A DNA stretch of 64,000 nt. Origin: Siphonodentalium dalli (lineage: Eukaryota > Mollusca > Scaphopoda > Gadilida > Siphonodentaliidae). Of this stretch, positions 54,001 through 64,000 are shown piece by piece; position 1 is the stretch's first letter, and the number at the start of each line of letters is the position of its first letter. The stretch covers positions 163,453,465 to 163,517,464 of the forward strand of contig CP136068.1 of NCBI GenBank assembly GCA_032622095.1, in the 5' to 3' direction. A program made the position numbers and the translations under genes. A model generated the notes under the pieces. The model did no database searches. It was not told where the DNA came from and worked only from the letters and a program-made list of their open reading frames with translations.

Positions 54001-56506
54001 TTATGAAAATGTTTTTTGATAAAAAAATAAGTTCGAATTATTTGATAAGTTTATCTTAAATAATAATACACTACTGACACTTATTGCAGACATACTTAAC
54101 TTTTCTATTTGAGCAAGGACAGCATACCCTCTGAATTAAATGCAAATACATGTATCCTCCTTCAAGTAATGTCGAGTAATGTGACTAATGTCAGTCAGAA
54201 GTAACTGGTACGATTTTCATTATCCAATAGTTCAAGTAGTTCACCAAAGAATGGTCGCTTCTAGTGGTTGCAGCTAATTTTGTTATTGGAATACAGACAC
54301 CAATGAATGAATGTAAATACAGACATGGTTGCATGCTATAATAGATAAAGTGGCATTCTTCCAATTCGCTCACTTCATTTACGTCTTTGGTACATGGCAT
54401 TCCCAGTGACTTACATGTGAATATGGATAAATCGAATATATGTTAATTTTTATATAGTAATTCAGGTTTTAAATCTTCAAACTTTGTTCCTGTGTATGCC
54501 GTATCGATACGACATCTAACTATAGACGGAATTGGGGGGGGGGTCGGTAATAGTATTTCTTGGGTATAGTAATTAAGTGAGTTGCAGCTAATTTTACTCA
54601 TCGAGTATACGAGCAACAGCTTAAGGTAGACGTTCATGCATATTCGTGGTGAAATGCTGAATAATTATGTATATAAGAAAATTAATTATCAGGAATGAAC
54701 TTACAAATATCTGTCTCCCTTATGTGCCCCTTGAGCCCCACTGCATCAAGTATCTTTTCAATCAACCGATGATGAGAAATAAATATATGTTTGCTGCATT
54801 TTGTTTTGTTGTTTTTGTTTAGTTTTTTGGGTTGGTTGAATGGATTTCCGTTTGAACAATTTATATCAGCTCCATTTCCATATTGAATATCATAAGTTAG
54901 ATAACGAACACATAATGCATAATTTAAACAACTGTCCCATCCACCTCTGTGCGGCAGTGCGATGACGAAATAATAATTAAGAAAAATAACACATTTTACA
55001 ATTCCAGACACACCCCATCCCACCAGTGTAATGACAAGACCATAATTAATATACAGAAAGAAAAAGAAATGTTTTGCTGTCAAAGATCATATACTTAAGA
55101 GAGGAAACACCATATACATTTTGATTGTAAATAATATCCAAGGTACCCATTGATTATGAATGATTACTCAAATAATAGCAGACTGAAATCTAACAGTGAT
55201 TACCCGACATTACTAGCGCTGTGAGTGTTTGTTCCAGAGCAGAAATCTATTTAAGTCATGTTCTGGTTCTACAAACAATTACCTCGTCAAGTCATTCTTA
55301 TCTGTGATCATCATTGTGCGACTAATTGCAATCGTGTCCTCACCATGCACATTGCACCAGTTAAATCTTCATGAAGACCGGAAAGAACATAAATATGTTC
55401 ATTAATCACAGCATTTTTTTTGGAAACTATTTCAATAGAAAATTTGCTTGGTCAATGCAAATCGAATTCATTCATAATTACATATGTTAACAAACATCTG
55501 TTGGAAAATGGGAAAAGTTCACCGTTTTTGTACGAAAGTCAAATGGTTATTTGCACGCAATTGTAACGCTCTGCTGAACGAACGTGCGACACAAAGTTAC
55601 GTCGTCGCTAAATTTTCAATGACAATATTTTTCTTTGGCGGATACGATGATTATCAGCCCATGCGTGTAGCTGCTTTGTAAATCAATTGCATGGTCATTA
55701 AAGCAGTCTATGCATGGGGGGAGTTGCGATAGGCGTTAATCAGTGTGACTGCCAATTATTCATTTGTTTGTGTCCGGGGTGTCAAGGTCAAATGTTGGAA
55801 GTTGGATCAATTATAATATGTCCGTCAATAAAGTTAGTGTTTGGTCATTAATAGACCCGTAATTTCTACTCTTTACGTTCAAATGCCACCAAGATTCAAT
55901 TGATATTATGGCTGTTTTATTTTTCAAACAATAAGTACCTCGAAGATGGAAACTTACAATTTGGCAGATGCAACAGTTTATAGACGTTCTTACTACTACA
56001 TAATTTAGCGGAAACACTTCTTTATCTGTTCGTCAGGAATCCTGACAATATAGCACCGCAATTAATGGGACTTTCGAACTTTCTGTAGAGACAAATTCAA
56101 AACATTTCGACACAATTCTATCCGTTGAAGTAACTCTATTATCAGTAAATTATCGATCTCGATTACTGTAAGACAATTTGCCGATAAAATTACTTCGTTA
56201 GAATCGTTAGAATCAAAATATCTAAACATTGAATTACTTACAAAAAGCGATAATTATAGGAAAGCAAAGTCACCTAAATACATGCATAATTATAACACTT
56301 GATGTTTGTTTACATAACTTACTAATACTATATATATTGTAATGAAAATGCTTTACAGTGCCTTACCGATTATGACACTCTGTATAATGACAAATGTATT
56401 ATTATGTAATAGTTTATGCTAAATATGAATGTAATTTGAGGAAAGTATTGTATTGTACATATAAATGCTAACATAGTTTTTAATAATACAAATATAAAAA
56501 AGGGGA
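54001..56506. other. Unassigned 2.5-kb AT-rich stretch
   Basis: No repeat or gene family recognised. The 133-codon minus frame at 54682-55083 contains hydrophobic segments and simple N/K runs but nothing diagnostic. A run of nine or ten G occurs near 54535. A 65-codon frame lies at 55484-55681. Confidence 0.35.
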
Positions 56507-56561
56507 TGGACTCGAAATCCAATGGGCACTGCCCTCGTAGGATCTAATCCTACTCGCAGCG
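56507..56561 (+). pseudogene. tRNA-Ser(CGA) fragment, inverted relative to the array
   Basis: Begins at the anticodon arm (ggactcgaaatcc) and runs to the 3' end. The T loop is degraded (gatctaatc). The following ggaatggttttattttcttt matches the reverse complement of the cassette spacer beside Ser(CGA). Confidence 0.85.
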
Positions 56562-56698
56562 GAATGGTTTTATTTTCTTTTTAAGATTCAATTGTCTCCA
56601 CAGTTTGGGGGAAAGATAGTGTGTATATCCCGAAGTGTCAATGACATGTTGTGTAATCAACGCAGAATACACAGTCAGTAGTTGAACAAACCTCAACA
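56562..56698. repeat. Diverged cassette spacer, inverted
   Basis: Corresponds to the reverse complement of the Ser(UGA)-Ser(CGA) spacer of the array (ctccacagtttggg, tatatcccgaa, aatcaacgcagaat), with many substitutions and deletions. Confidence 0.8.
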
Positions 56699-56780
56699 GC
56701 TGCAATGGCCGAGTGGTTAAGGCGTTGGACTTGAAATCCAATGGTAAATTCACGCGCAGGTTCGAACCCTGCTCGCAGCG
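56699..56780 (+). tRNA. tRNA-Ser-TGA: tRNA-Ser(UGA), diverged isolated copy
   Basis: Full-length with anticodon UGA and intact box A and box B. It differs from array copies by GCTGCAA in the acceptor (one mismatch with the 3' strand) and by GGTAAATTCACGC in the variable arm. It is followed by gaattttgttttttt, keeping the terminator. It may still be transcribed or may be a pseudogene. Confidence 0.75.
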
Positions 56781-56969
56781 AATTTTGTTTTTTTGTCACG
56801 TTTTTTCCAGCGTTGGACGGAGACTTCCGGTATGGAAGTTGATGGCGTAGGTCGTGTTTGATTTGTGTCTATCAACATCTGGTGATATATTGTCTTTTTG
56901 AGTCACCGGGCCTAAATTCGGGTTATGATTATTGGATATTTTTTATTCAAGGTACGCTGAATCTTATTT

Positions 56970-57989
56970 GATCAGAAATGGACTCTGGATGACATTATTG
57001 AGAGAAGTGCAACGCTGTTTGTCAGCGGTACTGGCGGACGTGATCACCTTACCGTATTAAAGCTGGTCAGCTATTGTGTTACTCTGAGCGATATCGAAGC
57101 GGTATGCAGAGGCCAACAGCACGACTGGACAGTTATGTTTAGAGACCGTGACGCGCAGATTAATGTTGTTGGTTCATCGCCGTTCAGTGTAGACGGATCA
57201 ACGCTGTGTTTATTTGCGCCAAGTTCAGTGATCGCATCAGCGCGAGTTTACCATATCGTGTGTCTCCAGAGGGACTAGCGTCGCTTTGTTCTTCTTTTAT
57301 GAGAGTTGCCAGTCATCACAATATGGGCAGAGTGTGACGGTGTGTTTATCCAGGATGATGTTCGCGGACTAATCATTGTTGTGGCTGATTTCAATGAGAT
57401 GCCCTATGTGATCAACTTCGACAATGGACGCGCTTTAGTGACCATGCTTGGCCGCACGCATGTTTGTGCGAGATGTTTTTCTCCATACCACAAAATAAGT
57501 TCGTGTACTCAGAACTATATTTTAGTGCGACCAATGGATATTTCTAAGCAATCAGATGTGAGACCAATGGATATTTCTAAGCAAGCAGATGTGAGACCAA
57601 TGGATATTTCTAAGCAAGCAGATGTGAGACCAATGGATATTTATAAGCAAGCAGATGTGAGACCAATGGATATTTCTAAGCAAGCAGATGTGAGACCAAT
57701 GGATATTTCTAAGCAAGCAGATGTGAGACCAGTGGATATTTCTAAGCAAACAGATGTGAGACCAGTTGATATTTCTAAGCAAACAGATGTGAGACCAGTT
57801 GATATTTCTACGCAAACAGATGTGAGACCAGTTAATATTTATACGCAAACAGATGTGAGACCAGTTAACATTTCTACGCAAACAGATGTGAGAACAGTTG
57901 ATATTTCTACGCAAACAGATGATATTTCATCCACACATGATGTACACGAAGCAACTACTCAGTCCGATGAAATTAAAATTCCAAAATAG
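56970..57989 (+). pseudogene. LINE-like ORF1 relic with 11-residue repeats
   Basis: The first part (about 56985-57290, frame reading ATLFVSGTGGRDHLTVLKL, DIEAVCRGQQHDWTVMFRD, VDGSTLCLFAP) is RRM-like. A frame change and a stop near 57300 separate it from the 57306-57989 frame. That frame has a zinc knuckle CARCFSPYHKISSC (C-x2-C-x4-H-x4-C) followed by twelve copies of an 11-residue unit (V/R-P-M/V-D-I-S-K/T-Q-A/T-D). The frame at 57306 opens with TTG, not ATG. It is probably an ORF1 of the same family as 42484-42960. Confidence 0.6.
57524..57919 (+). repeat. 33-bp in-frame tandem repeat, 12 copies
   Basis: Unit gtgagaccaatggatatttc plus taagcaagcagat. Changes are ordered along the array: atg to gtg or gtt, aag to acg, gca to aca, and gat to aat appear progressively toward the 3' end, so neighbouring copies are more alike than distant ones. 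Confidence 0.93.
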
Positions 57990-58170
57990 TGAAATAGTTA
58001 AATTAATAAACAGCCATTATTGGTGAAATTCTGCCACATTCATGGGTGCGGTTAGACGGTCGTCATTGACAACGGCACCCCACACAATAGTTGTATGAAT
58101 CACATTTATATTATCATGTTTTATCATGTACATATTGTATTGTGAAATAAATATCCTATCCTGTCCTATT
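57990..58170 (+). mobile_element. 3' end of the ORF1-only LINE-like relic
   Basis: Contains a 41-nt hairpin (58043-58083; tgggtgc...gcacccca with AGACGGTC and TGAC inside) and ends aaataaatatcctatcctgtcc. The same plan occurs at 43714-43857. Confidence 0.6.
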
Positions 58171-58206
58171 CCAAAGCCGTTAGTGAAGGAAAGTGTTAAG
58201 AGTTGA

Positions 58207-58608
58207 AATCCAAGCAAGACTACAGTAAATAACCCCAGACCCAATACTCTTTTACAGAATGATGACTCGGCGCTTGAAAAGCACTATCTGACACCATCGA
58301 ATGTTATGGTCGGCAAAATGCATGTTGAAAAAATTCCCAAATGTTATCTGGATGAGAACTTTGACGGTGTTGACCGTCCGCCTATGTTGTTCTTGTTGAA
58401 ACAAGATGAAAAGTGTGCGAATTACGATCCGGGAGGTTTATATCTGACATATGTGTGCACACTGAAGCGTGCAGTTATGTGAGATAGGTTGTCAAAGCCT
58501 ACTGTTGGGTTTCTGTATTGGTACGAGCGGCAACCCAGACTTCAGATGATTGATCCAGACGACATCCAGGCTTATGAGTTTTTAACGTTGCATATCCTGA
58601 ATATTTAA
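58207..58608 (+). pseudogene. Unrecognised reading frame with one internal stop
   Basis: Open from 58207 for 91 codons to a TGA at 58480-58482, then open in the same frame to 58608. The text includes LEKHYLTPSNVMVGKMHVEK, YDPGGLYLTYVCTL, PTVGFLYWYERQP and DPDDIQAYEFLTLHILNI. Composition looks protein-like, and a ctcttttacag splice-acceptor-like site ends at 58257. I do not recognise the family; it might be part of an element or a decayed exon. Confidence 0.4.
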
Positions 58609-58979
58609 TATAACGACCTTTGCTCTGTCCGTTGAATTTTTAGCTATATTTCGGATACGTGTATACACATATTGCCTTGATAACAAAATTAGCTTTAATC
58701 ATTCTTTTTAGATATTTAACATATTTCGCAAAAATTTCATTAATTTTGATCAGTTTATTGGCGTTTTGCAGACCAAAATGTTACAAGTTTATTTTTGTTT
58801 CCAGTTCGTGTTACAAGCACGATAACATCATTGAATTTTGCTATTATACAACGACAGGATTTCCCTTTGACTATGGTAATGGACTTTGACCTCAGCGAAA
58901 TCGGATCTGGACCCATATGAAATATGAACCCGCGGGAAGGTGATATATTTTACTCTAATTACAAGGATAATAAAGTAAT

Positions 58980-60310
58980 GTCATTTTTGGTAAGTTAAGA
59001 TTTTAAGAGATTTTGTTCTCAAACGTGCAAAGACGATGAAGGCAGTATCGTATAAATTGATTTGAATTTGAGGGGAGGAATATTTCCCTATTTTACAAAT
59101 ATGCACCAAATAATTCTAAGATTAGAAAATATTTTCTAAAGAAATTAGACATAAAATGCAAGTCATTATCAGAATGCATTTTTCTGGGAGATCTAAATAG
59201 GGTAACTCGGCGGTATGATAGATTTATGGCACAACAAATGATTTTCAGAAAATTTTATCACTTCGAACAGTCTGATAGATGTATGGCGCTATCGAAACAC
59301 ATGCAGGAAAAAATACAGTTGGCTTAAGAGTAGTAGCTTACAACAAATCAGCATAGATTAAATTCTCTATTTGAAGTCCCTCGTCAGTTTGAATAGCTTA
59401 GTTTATGAATTACACTTTCTACGGTGATCACTCATTAGTCATTGCAAAATTCAGTTTTAGCCAAGAGAGGACCAGGGATTTGGATTTTTAACTCTCATTT
59501 AGAAAATCATGACTTTTTAGAAATAACTAAGTTGATAGTAAAGGAAAACAGTGTCCTTTGTATGAGTGAGAATATCTTCTATGGTGGGATAATTTAAAGT
59601 ATATATTAAAAATGTCTTCAATTTAATTTGCACAGAAAGCTTCAAAACCGCAAAAGGAAAAAGAATATCAGTTACAGAGCCAACTATCAACTGAACGCAA
59701 CGGAACAGACAAATTCATAAATGTCAAAACAATGTTAATGGTTTAATGTCTCAATTAGAAGATACTGAGAAATTTAATGTCAAAGGGGCGATCATACGTA
59801 GCAAGTGTAAACATGCATTAGAAGAGGGCGGATGCACCAAGGGGCGACCATACGTAGCATGTGTAAACATGCATTAGAAGAGGGCGGATTCACCAAGGGG
59901 CGATCATACGTAGCAGGTGTAAACATGCATTAGATGAGGGCGGATGCACAAAGGGGCGATCATACGTAGCAAGTGTAAACATGCATTAACGAGGACGGAT
60001 GCACCAAGTATTTGCTTGAAAAACATAGGCAAAATTCATATATATTTTATAAAATGAGCGACCACGAAGGCAAAACCACGGAAAATAAGTTTGACATGCT
60101 AAAAGTTGCCCATTCTTTCTATAGTTCATTGTATGCAAAGAAAGTAACTGATTAACACTGCCAACATATGTTATTATAATCAATCAGCAGACAATACCTA
60201 CTGAATCTATTGATTTGTGTGACACTGATATAAGTCCCGAGGAAATATATGATGCACTGTTTTCTATGACAAATGGTAAATCTCCTGGTTTGATGGCCTA
60301 ACAGTTATCT
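58980..60310 (+). pseudogene. L1/Tx1-like LINE ORF2 fragment interrupted by a minisatellite
   Basis: Decayed endonuclease text (IFLGDLNRVTRRYD, NSLIDVWRYRNT) is followed by RGPGIWIFNSHLENHDFLEI (about 59466), the same block as GPGYWKLN in the 38569 relic. After the 56-bp repeats come YKMSDHEGKTTENKF, VAHSFYSSLYAKK and SPEEIYDALFSMTNGKSPG (about 60230-60290), the start of the reverse transcriptase. Many stops. Confidence 0.65.
59783..60006. repeat. 56-bp tandem repeat, four copies
   Basis: Copies start at 59783, 59839, 59895 and 59951 (aaggggcgatcatacgtagc and following). The period is not a multiple of three, so expansion by itself shifted the LINE frame. Confidence 0.92.
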
Positions 60311-60904
60311 TTCTGTTGTTGCATATAGATGCAATATAGATGTTCATTGTCCCCAGACATGCTGTCATTTGTGTTCGGAATTGGAGCATGAATCGAGGCT
60401 GTTTGTGAAGAAGCGGTGTTTCACTTGTGCATAAATAAAATGCAATTGCGTAGATCTGGAAAAGAGAAGAAAAGCCAGCAAGACTGCACTAAGAGCAGCT
60501 ATGAATATGGATGAGGGCATGATGACAACTGACGTAAATGATATTCAACCAGAGGATAGTGGAGCTGATTGGGCTGTGGCAACAACAGAAACCTGAACAA
60601 ACAACACTCAAAACCAGTCGAAGAGGTGTAGGAGACTGGGCCAAAAAAGACAATTGGGACAAATAAGAAGACGCAGAGAAGTTAACAATGCCTGAGGTTG
60701 TAAAGGAAAATTTAATCGGGTCGGATGGAATTATCTAAGAAATGGCCGGAATCGGGCGATGTTGCCGAGAAGTTGGAGTCTGAGGAAATTGTTAAAAAAG
60801 CTGTTTCGGTCAAAGAATGATTCGGATGAATAGTGTGTGGAGAAGGTAGCGACGTCTGAGGTTGAAAAGGAAAATTCAAATTGAGTTGGAGAAAACGACA
60901 TATC
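60310..60904 (+). pseudogene. ORF1-like relic with a cysteine cluster
   Basis: One frame gives CRCNIDVHCPQTCCHLCSELEH and KKRCFTCA, then a Lys/Glu-rich hydrophilic text (AMNMDEGMMTTDVND, QPEDSGADWAV). It resembles a zinc-knuckle plus acidic tail of a LINE ORF1, but is too decayed to classify. The SINE at 60905 interrupts it; 61381-61620 (KSNGGKRKLKRDNSPEETVQ) may be its continuation. Confidence 0.4.
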
Positions 60905-61170
60905 GTTGGGAGTTGGTTGGCCGAGTGGTTAGCGTGTTCGACTACCGGCCAGAGGTTTCGCTTGGACCCCGGATCGATTCACCTCGATCCTCGACAAAAC
61001 AAAAGTCGGGAGCTCCGAGCGTTCCTATATAAAATACCGTGAATGCCTCGATGAGGTGTCGTTAAGCGGTAATCCTCCCTCGCCCGGTGTCGTGTACAGG
61101 GATGACACTGGTTTGATCACGCCGTCCCATCGGATGGGGACGTAAATTTGGTTATTTCGTTTTAAGGTGC
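60905..61170 (+). mobile_element. tRNA-derived SINE
   Basis: The head has box A tggccgagtggtt (60918-60930) and box B ggatcgattcacc (60971-60983), about 50 nt apart, consistent with a tRNA-derived RNA polymerase III promoter of the long-variable-arm (Ser/Leu) type. A GC-richer body follows (gtgaatgcctcgatgagg, ccggtgtcgtgtacagggat, cccatcggatggggacgt). No poly(A) tail is obvious. Family not assigned. Confidence 0.65.
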
Positions 61171-61629
61171 GGGCCACAGTGAAAGCACATTACGAGTCGA
61201 TAATGTGACTGAAAACTCAAAATGAGGCGATTCTAAGCAGATTATCTACCTAAAATAAGTTACTTATAAGCAGATAATGTGCGGGTTATCGGAACGGGCT
61301 GAATTCTGAGGGATATATGTACACTGCTTATGGTATGGAGAGATATATGTACAATTCTCAGGTAGATCTGTACACTGCTTATGGTAGTTGTTCCGACTCT
61401 GAATCAGAAATGGAGTAGTGTAACTGGTTCCAAATCAAATGGTGGAAAGAGAAAACTGAAGAGGGATAATTCACCAGAAGAAACGGTTCAAGATATCACC
61501 TCAGACACATTCAAGAAACTCAACGTTAAATTTAAGGGAAAAGAGGATATTGATGATGAATCGATCAATGTTCGAGATGATATCAATCATGTCTTTTTCT
61601 TCAGACATTGTTCCTGGTAGCGGCCATGT

Positions 61630-63180
61630 CAGATATGTGCTCCTTAAATGCTAAGAGACTTGAGAAATATAAACACAATTAAAGAGTTACTCAGCTTATT
61701 CGAGCACAGATTTTGTGTGGTCTCTCTGCATGATACATTCTGGTATAATGATCATATCAGCAATTTTAAGCATTTGTGGAAGGCTAATTATATATATGAT
61801 TGATTGAGGTTTAATGTCACTTTCAGCAATTAAGGCCATATCACATAGTCAGCATAATCTGGAATATCCTGGAATAAATATGGAATTGTTCTGTTTTAAA
61901 TCAGTTAAATCATCAGTGGTTTTGATGTTTAACGCACAGTTGTGGGCAAATGTTATACAGTGGGTAGTGCATCAAACGAGATGGATCAGAATGAGCTATA
62001 TGAATCTGGATCAGACATTAATTATTCGCCGACAGATATTAGTTATTCAGAATCAGAAGTTGATGATTCCGAGGGAACGTAATCAAGAGACAATTAAGGA
62101 ACATCGCGAAGTGAACGGGATCTGGTAGATAATTTGGCAACATGGGAAAGACAGACAAACAGGGCGAACTAAAATGATCCCTAATGCAAAAAGTGCTGTT
62201 AAAACCCAAATTGAAAAATCTCTCAATAAATCATGATGGATACCACCCAAAGAATGTTTCTCCTTGCAGTAATAATGGCCAATCTTTGCTCAATCAATAT
62301 AAATAGTTTACAAAGCATAAATAAATTAAAGCAAGTTTTCAATTTGTTTGAGGAGCGAAGGTTGGATATAGTTGCGATACAGGTGCCAAATTGGTATGAC
62401 AAGCTAATATCGGAATTAAATCATATATGGAAAGTGATATTTTTTTTATTTTTCTGATTAAAAAGTTGTAGCCTTATTATTCAGTGGCAGAGTAAGAAGT
62501 TATTGTAGATTCAAGAGGTATAGCCACAGACGATTCCAAAATTCTTATCCTTGGTGATTTCAACTCCGTGTGTTCAAGACTAGACTGATATAATGGATGA
62601 TTAGATGATACCAGTAGATTTAGAACATCTTATATAAAAAATAATTTACTTGATATTTGGCGCGATAAAAATCCAGTAAAGATACAATTCAATTGGCAAA
62701 TAATTAGTGTTGGTAAATTGCAGCCATGTAGAATAGATTTACTAAAATGTTCAAAATCCTTAATCTCATTTATTCAATACCGCTACACCAATGATACAGG
62801 CTATATAGTGATTACTCCTTTATTTTCAGTATATTTAATTTTCGTAAAGTTGAACAGAGACCGGGGTATGGAAAATTGATAGTTATCATTTAGATAATCC
62901 TGATTTTTTAAAGCAGATTAAATATTTGGTTAATACAGACAAAGCATGTCCATTGTTCAACAATGAATTTCTAGTTTAGTGTGATAACCTTAAATATCGG
63001 ATCAAGAAACTATCTATTGAATATTCTAAGATAATATCCAAACAAATTAGATCAGAAGAGTCAGAACGCCAAAGACAACTTTCAATTGAAAACATTAGAA
63101 AATAAATATTTGTATATTTAGACAAATATTCAAATTTGAAAGCAAAAATTGAAGAGAAAAATATAAATGTCAAGGAGCTA
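61630..63180 (+). pseudogene. L1/Tx1-like LINE ORF2 relic(s), endonuclease part
   Basis: Two endonuclease N-termini are visible: at about 61640-61790 (LLSLFEHRFCVVSLHDTFWY, ISNFKHLWKANY) and at 62275-62440 (LCSININSLQSINKLKQVF, ERRLDIVAIQVPNWYD, ELNHIWK). The second continues with ILILGDFNSVCSRLD (about 62540), NNLLDIWRDKNPVKIQFNW, and near 62880-63160 NPDFLKQIKYL, DNLKYRIKKLSIEYSKII and QIRSEESERQ. Frames change repeatedly. Two overlapping relics or an internal duplication would explain the two N-termini. Confidence 0.65.
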
Positions 63181-63194
63181 TTGGTATGCGGCTT

Positions 63195-63300
63195 ATACGG
63201 ACCCTGGCTCTTACGGATCCTGGCTCTTACGGACCCTGGCTTTTACGGATCACCGGCTGATACGGACCCTGGCTTATACGGACCCCGGCTCATACGGACC
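63195..63300. repeat. 16-bp GC-rich minisatellite
   Basis: About six and a half copies of tacggaccctggctct, with cct/ccc and aag/tt variants, abutting the LINE fragment. Much richer in GC than its surroundings. Confidence 0.9.
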
Positions 63301-63655
63301 TCAATTAAAATATGCAATTTTCAAACTTATATTTATATATATAATTATGATTGTCTTTTTACACATATATCTGTAATAATTGAGAATTTCGGTGATTTTT
63401 TTGGTGATTTTCAAACTTATATTTATGAATATGGCTGATTTTTTCAGTGATTTTCAAACTTTTTAATATATAATTATGTCATTTCACACATATATCTGTA
63501 TTAATTGAGAATTTTTGTGATTTTCAAACTTATATTTATGAATTTAACCGATTTTTTCCAAACTTATATTTATGAATTTAATATATAATTATGATTGTAT
63601 TTTCACACATATATCTGTATTAATTGAGAATTTCGGTGATGTTCTGGCTTGAAAA
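63301..63655. repeat. AT-rich irregular tandem repeat
   Basis: Three copies of a block containing caaacttatatttat, a ta-rich run, cacatatatctgta and aattgagaattt (near 63318, 63460 and 63570), with internal deletions. Confidence 0.75.
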
Positions 63656-64000
63656 AGCATTTATTGAATCGCGTTAATTAATCTCTTCGTTGTATAAACA
63701 CGCGCGTGTGATCCCTTTATGTCGTTGTATAAACAGACACGCGGTGATAAATGGTCAGTGAATGGTGATCAGGATGAATCCACTGAGTTTGATTTGTTAC
63801 GAAAACATGTTAGTAAAAACACAACTTGTTTCAACTGATTTATTGGCCATTGTATACACACTCGTGTGTGATCCCTTATATTGTTTTATAAACAGACACG
63901 CGATGATGAATGGTCAGTGAATGGTGATCAGTATGAATCCACTGAGTTTGATTTGTTATGAAAACATGTTAGTAAAAACACAACTGGTATATATTCAACT
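63656..64000. repeat. 160-bp direct repeat running off the right edge
   Basis: gtgtgatccct at 63705 recurs at 63865. It is followed in both copies by aaacagacacgcg, tggtcagtgaatggtgatca and tttgatttgtta.gaaaacatg. A tandem array probably continues beyond the window. Confidence 0.85.

Noticed and set aside
54682-55083. 133-codon minus frame with hydrophobic stretches as a membrane protein gene
   Set aside because: AT-rich sequence readily yields such text. There is no recognisable motif, and the frame has no supporting splice or regulatory signals that I can identify.
57552-57914. Minus-strand 120-codon repeat frame (NIHWSHICLL)
   Set aside because: Antisense of the 33-bp repeat. The plus frame is continuous with a zinc knuckle and is the better reading.
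57524-57919. CRISPR-like regular array
   Set aside because: The repeats are directly adjacent with no unique spacers, in a eukaryotic ORF.

Overview
The window reads as metazoan nuclear DNA. It is AT-rich, has no operons, carries metazoan-type tRNA genes, and is densely packed with eukaryotic transposable elements: a gag-type retroelement, APE-type LINEs, a Crypton-like recombinase relic, a TTAA-flanked MITE, a tRNA-derived SINE and foldback elements. The mix of CR1-like and Tx1/L1-like LINEs would suit a marine invertebrate such as a mollusc, but that is inference. I recognise no ordinary host protein-coding gene anywhere in the 64 kb.

Layout. 1-3168 (minus): an open gag-like reading frame that leaves the window at its 3' end, with an N-terminal HhH-like motif, a long Q/P-rich middle, a capsid-like region and a zinc knuckle. 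3169-4216: AT-rich leader or possible LTR. 4217-9221 and 15511-27915: a tandem array of a 1694-bp cassette. Each cassette holds seven tRNA genes on both strands, in the order Ser(CGA)-, Leu(UAG)-, Thr(AGU)+, Arg(CCU)-, Ser(GCU)-, Thr(AGU)+, Ser(UGA)-. I count 70 intact tRNA genes and three truncated ones. 9222-15510: a CR1-like LINE with intact ORF1 and ORF2 interrupts the array, breaking a tRNA-Ser(UGA) gene. 28983-33201: a 4.2-kb near-palindromic foldback element whose arms contain mirror-image minisatellites. 32881-37992: three near-identical 1704-bp tandem copies, each joining the outer 321 bp of the foldback arm to a broken LINE ORF1. 38195-38512 and 43987-44443: a MITE with a hairpin inside each arm; the second copy is complete with TTAA target duplications. 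38569-41880: a decayed Tx1/L1-like ORF2.

42480-64000 is a graveyard of relics. It holds ORF1-only LINE relics with (TATCC)n tails and a shared 3' hairpin (42484-43857 and 56970-58170), a Crypton-type tyrosine recombinase relic (45304-46260), a 150-bp tandem repeat (47140-47700), a nested inverted-repeat structure (47918-49451), a 5'-truncated CR1-like LINE tail (49455-50516), further L1/Tx1-like ORF2 fragments (52870-54000, 58980-60310, 61630-63180), a diverged inverted piece of the tRNA cassette (56507-56800), a SINE (60905-61170) and terminal minisatellites (63195-64000).

How the parts relate. The tRNA cassette is the only clearly functional host component. Its units are almost identical, which points to recent amplification or ongoing homogenisation. 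The intact LINE may be recent or still active, while the other elements are mostly decayed. The cassette array, the foldback arms and the 1704-bp triplication consist of near-identical tandem copies, so copy numbers depend on the assembly.
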